Below, one piece after another: positions 61,701 through 64,000 of a DNA stretch of 64,000 nucleotides. A model generated the notes under the pieces. It saw nothing but the letters and a program-made list of their open reading frames with translations, did not search any database and had not been told where the DNA came from. The stretch's first letter is position 1. Each line of letters begins with the position of its first letter. Source of the stretch: Adlercreutzia sp910585575 (GTDB lineage: Bacteria; Actinomycetota; Coriobacteriia; Coriobacteriales; Eggerthellaceae); the NCBI RefSeq assembly GCF_951801035.1, contig NZ_CATOKT010000005.1. One strand, given 5' to 3'. A program made the position numbers and the translations under genes.

Positions 61701-64000
61701 GTCGGTTCGTCGCGCTCACGTAGTCGCGGTAGCCATTGATGGTGTTGGTGACATCGCAGGCCCGATAGGTTTTGAAGTTGAACTGGGCCCCATTGGGCGC
61801 CGTGCCGTTGACGGCCGCGCGCAGGAAGGCCTCGATGTCCACCACATAGCAGTGGGGATACTTGGCGCTGGTACCCGGATTGGACACAATGCCCAGGTCG
61901 ACCACATCTTGCCAGGTTCCCGTGAACGTATAGGGACCGTTGTCGGTATCCACGGTGAAGGAGAACTCGGCCACCTCGAACCAACCGTACTCGTAGCCGG
62001 CATTGATGTCGCCCGCCCGGTTCAGCTCAAGGTTCTCGATGAAGCCGCGGGGCACGTACACGTTCTGCAGGCGCATGCCCCATCCGTTGGCGCGCCCGTC
62101 GTTGTCGCCGGCTATATCGGCGGTCAGCTTCACATGGCTGATATGGGTGGCACGGCCCGTGGCGTCCTCGGAGCCCTTGTCCTTGGCATTCTGGAAGCGC
62201 GCCTCCATAGTGCCGATGTTCGGCGTGACGTTATCAGCGGCGTAATCGTACAGCTCGCTTCCGTCCTGATAGGTGCCTGCGGCGGTGTTGACCCCTTCCT
62301 TGGGGCTGAGAATTGTTTTCGCGTCGATGGGCACGGGGAAGGCCGCAATGTAGGCGCGATCCTTGTAGTGGTTGTTGTCGGCATAGCCCGAGGCAGATCC
62401 TCGGTCCAAGGCTTGCTCGGTATACACCTTATTCCCCGAGTAGCTGCGGCGCGTCGATGTCCACACGGTGTTGATGGAGTCCTTCTTCATCTGGGTCCAG
62501 ATGGACTTCTCCGTGGCCTTCCACGTATAGGGACGGCCGTACACCAGCATGTCCAGATCCGAACGGCTCCAGCTGTTGTACTTGGGGATCTTGTCGCCGT
62601 TTGAGTAGGTGGCAAAGCCCGTCTCGTCGTTGTAGTCGGCGCTGCCCGGCACGTTCTTCAGCACCACGTCGTAGCTCTCGACGAAGTCGTAGGGACCCAA
62701 GTTGTTTACCACGTACAGGAAGTCCTGGGACTGGAAGAAGGGTGAGTTGGTGCCTGCGCTCAGCTGGCTTGCAGGGTCGACCGAGGTGCCGTGGTCGAAG
62801 CGGATGTGAACGTTCTTCTGCTCGGTCCAGGCCTTCAGGAAGTCCACCTTGGACTTGTCGATCGTCTCCGTTCGGCGCTGCACGAGCCCCGTCGGATCGC
62901 CCAGAGCATCCACGGTATAGGAGGCAATATGCAAGTCGATATGGTCAACGTAGCGCAGGATTGAGCGGAACTCCTCATCGGCCTCTCCCACACTGTCGGC
63001 CATGGCATCGTCGGCGTCGTTGGGATCGTCTTTCTCCTCGCCCGAATCTCCCCCGCCGTCCTCGCCGCCGCTGTCGCCATCGTCATCGTCGAAGTCATCG
63101 GCCGGCTTGTTCTCGGTGTACTTGCCATTGCGGTAGGGCAAGGTCAGACCCGTGGAAAGGAAGCCGTAGTACGTTGCGTTGGACTCGGGGACGCAGGTGG
63201 GCAAATCTTCGTGAATGGTAATTTCATCAGCGAAGGACACCTGGCGCCAGTTGCTCTTATAGAAATCGAACATATGGCCCGTGTCCAGGAAGTCCTTGTT
63301 GCGCCACAGGCCGGTCCAGTAATCGCTGAGGTAGATCTGGCGCGGATACTCCTTGCTATAGAGCGGCGCCTGGACAAGCTCGAGGCCGAATCCACCGCCA
63401 TAGCTGGTGTCATTGGAGTTGAACAAGTAGTTCACCGGCGTGGGATAGGGCACCTGCCAACGGTTGAACGACACCTTGTACTGGGTGTCCTTACCGAAGG
63501 GCGCCTTCTCCCAGTTGCCACGCACACCCAGGCCCTCGAGCCATTTCGGATAGTCGGGCCACTCCTCCCGCGAATCGAAGCTCGCGTCGGTCAGGGTGGT
63601 GGCGCCGTTAATGTTGGACATCGCGGCCACGCGCACGTAGTTGCCCGACTCGTAGACGCGGTAGCCTACCGAGGCGCGCAGATGACGCATCTTCATCGGC
63701 ACCGAATCAGTGTTGCTATTAAGCTTGTAGTAGTCTTGCCAGGAGAATTTCGACTGGTAGCTGTCGGAGGAGTTATGATCGCGCTCGCGGTCATAACGCA
63801 CGACGGCCTTATGGGCATGCGTGTTGCTCGAGTTGTGGCTGCCGCCCACGCGCACTTCGGCCTTCACGGTGCTGCTGCCCAAACCAGCATAGACGTCAGA
63901 GAGGCCGAAGCCCAAATCGCGGCCGCTCACCGGCACGAAGCGTCCCGTTACTTCAAAGGGATCGGCTTCGATCTCGTCCCACTGGAACCACGAGCCAAAG
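43732..64000 (-). CDS. Giant LPxTG-anchored SdrD B-like domain surface protein (giant 2), N-terminus beyond the right edge
   Basis: The frame is open from the right edge to TAG at 43,732, which is 6,755 codons; the GTG at 63,934 is not a real start, because homology to giant 1 continues past it (EVTGRFVPVSG). The N-terminal part seen here (64-50.3 kb) is a long ectodomain collinear with giant 1; shared motifs include VSNLINPTYH, LPGERIWYKD, RQPLGKWFGR, VENRYWWNDTAVD, AVNTGGAVNSF and MHAPLNLPKYLG. Eight SdrD B-like domains follow (50.3-44.0 kb), three with acidic low-complexity inserts, then LPQTG, a leucine-rich membrane span and a basic tail. Sortase should link it covalently to the wall. 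A strong terminator follows. If it matches giant 1, another 13 kb or so lies to the right. I infer an adhesin; ligand unknown. Confidence 0.92.
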   Translation of the reverse strand, partial: FGSWFQWDEIEADPFEVTGRFVPVSGRDLGFGLSDVYAGLGSSTVKAEVRVGGSHNSSNTHAHKAVVRYDRERDHNSSDSYQSKFSWQDYYKLNSNTDSVPMKMRHLRASVGYRVYESGNYVRVAAMSNINGATTLTDASFDSREEWPDYPKWLEGLGVRGNWEKAPFGKDTQYKVSFNRWQVPYPTPVNYLFNSNDTSYGGGFGLELVQAPLYSKEYPRQIYLSDYWTGLWRNKDFLDTGHMFDFYKSNWRQVSFADEITIHEDLPTCVPESNATYYGFLSTGLTLPYRNGKYTENKPADDFDDDDGDSGGEDGGGDSGEEKDDPNDADDAMADSVGEADEEFRSILRYVDHIDLHIASYTVDALGDPTGLVQRRTETIDKSKVDFLKAWTEQKNVHIRFDHGTSVDPASQLSAGTNSPFFQSQDFLYVVNNLGPYDFVESYDVVLKNVPGSADYNDETGFATYSNGDKIPKYNSWSRSDLDMLVYGRPYTWKATEKSIWTQMKKDSINTVWTSTRRSYSGNKVYTEQALDRGSASGYADNNHYKDRAYIAAFPVPIDAKTILSPKEGVNTAAGTYQDGSELYDYAADNVTPNIGTMEARFQNAKDKGSEDATGRATHISHVKLTADIAGDNDGRANGWGMRLQNVYVPRGFIENLELNRAGDINAGYEYGWFEVAEFSFTVDTDNGPYTFTGTWQDVVDLGIVSNPGTSAKYPHCYVVDIEAFLRAAVNGTAPNGAQFNFKTYRACDVTNTINGYRDYVSATNRLVNIEFSRARVSEFSLVFDSPNALQRRVNRMLDSEGWLTDTQAESAQANPNDFAFAYDGVYVDRTPEDFAAATATGNNPATGHWNDTSTPTFGKQGTQFPSVDLVDTLIATELKSKDPHADMPLSFRITDDGYYSHKHLMGELYSEANRGALLPARTASGQTMRKVFAYDKAATDVFSPVSYDSDSGAVWTNIPDGGLYVGDYVEYNLYVGAQADSKLPMESITSRFQVPEGQRIVGWEIAKKNQNGTWVDDNTCGLSFPGNDPLPVTAFMMRPDDTNKRPCEPQVDYSLAATAVTPSLFASTTTENTIDNRVIEFQVGKTLYEQAADGSWVLTDERDRVVKPGEGVRIRVITQLTSELSNTAYDTLTPNTAWHNDAPEHYIGVQPRAWFYTVSAPKHGFTQYRAWHSENTNGHNPFLYTDDDGLGSNDIAHEHQVNYKVAGIEQYGVGLHSDLTYYHHADDATRVGTVTNPNGTTSPANRDHREDPQMAIKFTGSSPSGPANVDGNPAQVTVSNLINPTYHTANITVTVNLYDENLQKGFELTQTPKIAASDTAVRQEQGKAVDLRYPPTMPASKNLAAGPATATSDGLGADPNRRPAIRIEYFDATGSDPTVGSWKSEAQILADHQGNIQAGYLVNINPFRTVTKVRWTYYDVPASASVDGAGKATPYALEDVALVGVGRYLDQRDQLSAFNRLGSFQEATEAWQSGKFSLDVGYTHYHEEATHLDFCNNLATGEGGWFQLEEAAEHSLVMTKQDSYAETEFTTYRRMPVVRFQTQAFQSQELASQTYDPDADQKKGYLPGERIWYKDALYNVPRGTQSNLGCTRIEGEIYNPVFYERIPLDYLVDDDGNEITAEYLEERLNRPGAIRWTDASHADVLAERTTNQKVHLQVTRVDEADAPEVAGDFGGMMTYGNAAQSLGTSATTRVFQDLDPRTSSATTRFALFRIEWIPDTDLTGGVPMVPGARDPLAPADKTAVGHTCIEVGDTIELIFDVTAALDGLPQVYTPVQVNTGRLTGTSGLEPWYFPRIGEYHTSWPTGGANPLSQNASGSFGYTDADSAGFYKIQNQNVLMDMDYLHHDAAFTADKPGGCDLWEMFDGSYTYLPGTATSTQRYDIVGWKDSSGHQQANQDSTHKYAVYGWVDRGLQGTDGNSGSYFMDEDVASSNTHQAVRYTPRPQGSGSVAQVALSLPADVWMISPNDQSENRYQENRFMRDYYTFVTKARTLGARTTNAEGNATIWGSQTPLLWAESRLHLQKAWIAAASQFVPDDASTGYEAQRKYQLWDSHESWPEGQGLLSSYKGLFYGQYDAALEYHQTYQAKLQAVNYGDRTLDGVEFTYVMPYGAEPVFEADGVTPKVSAEVLSAVQGAPQNVSTDPTVQERFSPIHNSLVSVEVVQSPYSAYAGFDAPSASQNPADYRNGLALKQASSPDVSGLTDRSTYEALNTEGDPDKTGAADTHTQAYVDSSQPWVLKITVRQPLGKWFGRTSDGSQVGALRNTVDPDIYTGDAGYKINVSVASRIFANPASDGDEAAWYDRVLLRPYDNGDATGSDVAKGQRPSRSSAYFQVFDLDHYEGASTAADTNKNDGDLNNVQMGNMDYRFVGRSGITASRQRAYDTSWGSYNLPSVGGKMVLNNTCLATAEAPQGSRATNPTTLLAPAQEDSAVVWWKAYKNEEAEAAPTVYAQTGTKAVMRKPLIRTWNSIGADGVGADADEYYVQNEGDVRQLNVHVENRYWWNDTAVDTVKRNNPEVSYLNERRQHTYAVDGGQMGSLVLPIVTVVLPENLAPVNGETNRPYPRLVDYEQPFVVRDWNLVNAHDANATSRSKVGASANMAKADAAALFDATVTYELTDDPVTGAKQYRFVVRFIAKPAGINGDAAAEHALRSTDMDVFKFDVITVGDGETAAATADGAHAEVQRSFENIRTYVSSQVPNFKFLTDTDIAGNPYEVGSAYQRRYDGDVSDKRLDSRQAIYMVKGHVVTPLPLLDQNHYAEVHDVVNFYDATDYSFFTQAQRDAMKVAEVKYSQNSLLGWIVIGGRKFDYYCDHYNECTACTDYVRVKARTNWTDQQLEDRGIFPCTCVDLAKSTAATLNGSGTKVLSQAKVQYKNYRTGTGANLNEPTTVKPEFNNPSNSNYPGVTCLPGTGNCDSNADGCGWHPIWSIVDDKDVVTGFRWSACATHNRHHTNDYVVAEEFATYGVMPADPIDDGTFQRDSRDATKVITREATESSYTNKLVRMTARYYETDDVLNCLEAGEARLHVEDYWFRPQIGTLTSSLGYALSAASTARLNGNDEVKTTYGFINRMTGTAASTKDGGVMAGLKLRRWGTPNLDITYKVQPDSGYGTGVDTMDGGAVAGQVLDRAGTTKNDKNDPWQYGESLWYAAKLSNLPSQSGDRFDGSPVFHAKYVYALTLPKETTYFTNEAMMAFTNKDADVAALQNIMAAGTFYDDDNPPFVVEWTHTPRGASAPVVEQLTPRQLLERGWTIDITKQPDYGTATYDNREFAKPDSDDPLDLADPVFGATKVKERETETLVFEIAPPDDATDEEFATYDTLLEAYWAGVRPDGYLGIGESLTLKVRARIDNLFDEAYAADHSPRTLTYWDKVNAINTVLSESSTARVTTHDSRLMWLDDDRSGKGWTHTSATGAKASKPAQLAQSGIDGVEFMPYGFAAQSPSTYRIPAQKKDTDHEEYVRDDTAETVPEADYDHDGALDDIYLKAESGIFRIWCPSSSVRGDTASPRDLVLDKDWNTSVANDTTWRADNQFYITQAVNTGGAVNSFIMDWQLPYYATQFSMTTDAPFRSLTSPVYRILKQNVQTIMPGVWEVPGAEYNADGTPANELAERADNLRLYVWVRTASLDRNSANSVYYEQNGNDPAGSDNENYALPGTDADRDYFYGEDDIVFDQDGHQISGDANSADQIYSGNALRDPNSAWKLVGIFDATDPDNASHPIDVSSLTGGAAQDIRQIRWVVKAVSPRDGHGGAGSVESENATLGEELDTFRSYEEAVPHGLRLKVDAMPDDDSSAITKAATAGSQEADELDPGRLSTGWEPRKTQDGLDYERTPSGSYSTVGQTPMPESLTKNAAGVHCLISIDVRKPINSSPFVALAASDSDDSSAETPAVHVNHFLSGVLRYDDTKYLEVERQRVGFYRVNEKPTLRLDLEQSYFSGSGNAGYHWESGTPEINTQASKMMRLKLTLTNLDEEQMATLGLTDREPDTCTNPDMSLMLPILENFGAASMLTDGSLSYVPYREVVQTDGDGSATCPLNSAYRTRPETEVVTQRNPFTGADEQVVVVKNPAENLDAVTPLWTYHIEKQNAAFGTAKRTEEKEITLPDGTTMTVTVATSEDDIYDLDPSDPTRVHPLTLTDPQVRAATDPEGPGSLLAADKRGDVVSTVERKYLSWHFTGETQDDGSVGAAALTPGQAIVVEIMIPVKPDANATLGFDYLKSSGYAYKDGNYDPYIPDNQDTTSTNYIYDSRDWNLDNVNAEMLIQVELPAVGFASVETHDQSKSSSSSRSSNYTKKVNGPAAVPEGGDYSYTMRAINRGGSTTLSPSYVHTVLFDVMPYADDTMIFNNTGANSVPRLSTWNGWLKDFDSLKMSVNAPMSSDGIGSHELTSDEYQMWLGPFDFDAAADVMVPLQEDALPQIWSLGSENNRRIYFNERNTLISEDAEKKLREAHFVKLEEIKAYCQRHPEQEEKLRKAVRAVWAQITKETLFLPTAGFFQLDYEMHAPLNLPKYLGSTNGVADFDMNAEANPGLAERLAEVTQWNSFVQRINIRSGTVGDTTAKVLEDKQAGAYIDAPATRGYIGDYIWIDANWNELQDDTNAEVTGTTTDDLGRDTTYHRGDNGRFLLSTDKTFDAQGNWLGNFKNADGATVATKSGLIDLDYDGEVEDPGVNGVKVELLNEYEQPVNREGQVAKWDMNPESGEYRWTLYDARGENRVLNDIGGWVVAEGGAPISYTSESDYYGNRGYWVLSDINPKPEDSEGVHSYKLRYTFPAEYSAYSVTTKMIGPDRDNPVRVERIPDDPATPENEARLVVTTENPITIDEVAYEQDSFKDLAYDRYMNPDGAHRVYDAKAMSYDVGIARPVVYEGTVFRDDRLAEAQPDCTFAEGQEIDLSYIDGYMDHQESSSAADPEATFMEQRIGGMWVTVHEYDEKTGVVQEAVALDANGEPAEILTEADGLFSFMLKPGRSYVVRCTDSVTSRFIKPTPYIFTQNPLLWPDESQTLFDNDLIITAMPNGDTEYDTHPFQAQVPVNAQGHAVYEQGEEWRGYEVYRKLALGFVDGTKGFLGNKIWEDEDYDGHQAEISDRGIAGVKLTAEQYWWNPNANGAGRGGWSLTNREFPTEVTNNAGVYVFKGLATYVVDPLDDTPGKPDDMKDRYLAGYRLRIDAEDVASLPDMWSFTLRDNARTVTGASDDLLDSDICTLPLMGVDSAQLNPEARGLEPVYYFNESGSHAGIDLANGVFFDSMIVMAGLEMVGKSDPANVVTVNVPNGGSYRFDLLNAQRYDQWDAGMVKVPTAGISGRVWNDANADGLQAKDAAGAWAASEPGLAGERVVLTQWYYDASRTNLEDGGSHWFRNVDFGVDKRTTGVAPGATVGTPAPAGTDPAAATPDSAGLLPGELMVLTDDEGRYAFGDLPTAYTTDDGVQYLAAYRVRLVSLHQDVDPTTGDPVGEPWLATRPHEGTVASLAIDSDVLDTESLALVDREIVGATTVKRAHEGQVILAATVPLARAGQYSQMTLGGLDAPSALPTAFDWLRVRDDAEERDGALWVRGGDAGQLKRPVADIEGYLWEDPDNDGMHSANEAGVGGIRVTLERYIPDPLNSDGDGDGWQRDPAWYPDWENDPDYLVYNPVGGGDTETGGDTGDAGESGEGSDPDNGHSGEADGSGNGADTGDGNGGETGNPGDGAEAGAGAEGGNGEDGSDSEGEPAAVAEVASTAADTVDAWGAYDDHPQKGIGSDRAGHSTFTDANGRYCFADLPTQQVEADGSVTVFAYRVRVTVDPDLRYTYLIGKYRQGSDFTVDSDLRYSDAYLMDPQRREYDVLLDRRDSGSLPDNVVGAAPANNPNQDGMASVAAFDGLLASALAAPALMDYPYDLAKSADRANNDGMVENPNRAEIAGVLWSDLDHDGVRDAGEEPLVDKRVKLIKWYLDVDNTTWVRLEDTEETFTDASGRYSFTNQLSYLKLDPDVIAERYPDAQEDLAVKPFLMGYTVEVQNDNSDGHGVDYQRVSEREQGGDEALSSKAVAPQDADERLGYDDQWYPIQWRADNVAVTDGSRAVDGRLVLANPIVAGSSDEHKVRGFDVSSASSQLAMNGGFTPLMIEGNVWRDDYDGVRQTDEPGIANVTVELTRYWYAAPAEEDEPAEEGGEGAEGADDTGDIQVLSADESPVPGENEPGEEDASAPDGDASTPEAPDDETSEGDEANDAEELAPAAAPRWMFDASFGDGAGKRVAQTDAAGLWRFTDLESTGTIEVEGEAVDVVFGYRVNLPSLPGGYSVTKMNRGSDDIDSDLDEMTTRVAPDDPTRGLIVLAAPASDNETGNPVKAPGLDGDDWSVHWTRSSLANDAGLVPWRAAVISGRAWRDFDRDGIQDETEVGIKNVKATLERSVETGVEGEELLGVLKTDGDPGANLDAEGEPMAKEAESAPDSAPAPEPKPDPEPNPEPEPDPAPAPEPEPNPDPEPSPEPDPVPEPDPEPDPEPNPEPDAEEGVESVMALAADATAEEEPVPGDAVDAAEEEGPVSGNGTDGAQGEDDSAASGADAAAGSEGDEESPESEPVWETVAEAQTDADGCYAFEGLPVADAAGRPYRYRIRVAKDEEAHYVPLKQGDDANLDNDLAPLGDEDSPEGVTEAYGTYVLLGAGVVNAYGQLTTQLEPFNWTREAGRSVDFGFWFDPKSVPETGGPIDPDNPDDPDGWVTQLIETDWATTLMRALLPQTGDAGQLLFLLLLLLLSAGGIVTARRVRKRQQESARTSE
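43735..43860 (-). other. LPQTG sorting signal of giant 2
   Basis: LPQTG is encoded at 43,860-43,846, followed by DAGQ, a hydrophobic run of mostly leucine and AGGIV, then RRVRKRQQ and a short tail. The pentapeptide sits 42 residues from the C-terminus. This is the classic substrate layout for a class A-like or housekeeping sortase. No sortase gene is in the window. Confidence 0.95.
44540..44760 (-). repeat. Pro/Glu/Asp/Asn dipeptide repeat in giant 2
   Basis: The coding strand gives about 65 residues of alternating proline with Glu, Asp, Asn, Ala or Ser (EPNPEPEPDPAPAPEPEP and so on). It lies inside the last B-like domain and is built on a 6-bp DNA period. It is followed by a short hydrophobic patch (VESVMALAADATAEEEPVPG) and a Gly/Ala/Asp/Glu-rich stretch before the domain resumes at about 44,330. 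Confidence 0.85.
45360..45600 (-). repeat. Acidic low-complexity insert in the seventh B-like domain of giant 2
   Basis: About 75 residues rich in Glu, Asp, Gly, Pro and Ala follow the strand TVELTRYWYAAPAEED and precede RWMFDASFGDG. In the middle is a short hydrophobic patch, IQVLSADESPVPGE, like those in the other acidic inserts. Confidence 0.8.
46850..47110 (-). repeat. Gly/Asp/Glu/Asn-rich insert in the fifth B-like domain of giant 2
   Basis: About 80 residues of the type GDTGDAGESGEGSDPDNGHS and GNGGETGNPGDGAEAG separate the two halves of the domain, ending in AAVAEVASTAADTVDAWGAY. The matching place in giant 1 (about 2.9 kb) has only a short DPAFEADDDPDPW linker, so the insert is specific to giant 2. 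Confidence 0.8.
55150..55580 (-). other. Cysteine-rich insert in giant 2
   Basis: Nine cysteines occur in about 140 residues: YYCDHYNECTACTDY, IFPCTCVDL, VTCLPGTGNCDSNADGCGWH and WSACATHNRHH. It lies directly before FATYGVMPADPIDDG, the same position as the cysteine-rich insert of giant 1, but the two inserts do not share a clear cysteine pattern. Parts of the segment are visibly more AT-rich than the flanks. Confidence 0.7.

Noticed and set aside
63934..63936. GTG as the start of giant 2
   Set aside because: The frame stays open to the right edge, and homology with giant 1 continues upstream, so the true start is outside the window.
1..64000. tRNA, rRNA, insertion sequences, integrases or prophage genes
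   Set aside because: No cloverleaf, rRNA segments, transposase motifs or terminal inverted repeats were seen anywhere in the window.

Overview
The window looks like chromosomal DNA of a high-GC Gram-positive bacterium. The likeliest home is the class Coriobacteriia (Eggerthellaceae-like gut Actinobacteria). I base this on GC-rich codon use, an LPxTG sorting signal, giant SdrD B-type surface proteins and the style of the housekeeping proteins. The taxonomic call is inference; no rRNA gene is present.

Layout: two enormous, paralogous surface-protein genes on the minus strand fill about 83% of the window. The left one (giant 1) starts near 32.7-32.8 kb and runs in one open frame off the left edge, which is at least about 10,900 codons. 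The right one (giant 2) enters from beyond the right edge and ends at 43,732 with an LPQTG cell-wall sorting signal; 6,755 codons lie in the window. Positions 1-19,960 of giant 1 and 44-64 kb of giant 2 are collinear homologues, with a fairly constant offset of about 43.7-44.2 kb (rising towards the C-terminus). Both carry a long unrecognised ectodomain, a cysteine-rich insert, an array of SdrD B-like domains and acidic proline-rich linkers. Giant 1 also shows its N-terminus: a signal sequence, an acidic linker, and seven tandem modules of about 225-270 residues. The matching part of giant 2 lies off the right edge.

Between the giants (33.0-43.6 kb) is an ordinary housekeeping island: priA (primosomal helicase), a YbaK/EbsC-type deacylase, a DUF1461-like membrane protein, a glutathionylspermidine-synthase-like ATP-grasp enzyme, metK (the only plus-strand gene), a hotdog thioesterase, a proline-rich single-pass membrane protein and gltX. 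Clear hairpin terminators follow giant 2, gltX and metK. Extended -10 promoters of the form TGnTAtACT precede priA, gltX and the ATP-grasp gene.

The most interesting signal is at the start of giant 1. A near-consensus promoter and a leader hairpin lead to ATG codons followed by an 11-G tract, and with 11 Gs no upstream ATG is in frame with the giant reading frame. Ten (or 13) Gs would connect one ATG, and nine (or 12) would connect another. This is the layout of a phase-variation contingency locus controlling a megadalton adhesin, provided the tract length is not a sequencing error. Long plus-strand ORFs over the giants (up to 1,549 codons) are antisense shadows.
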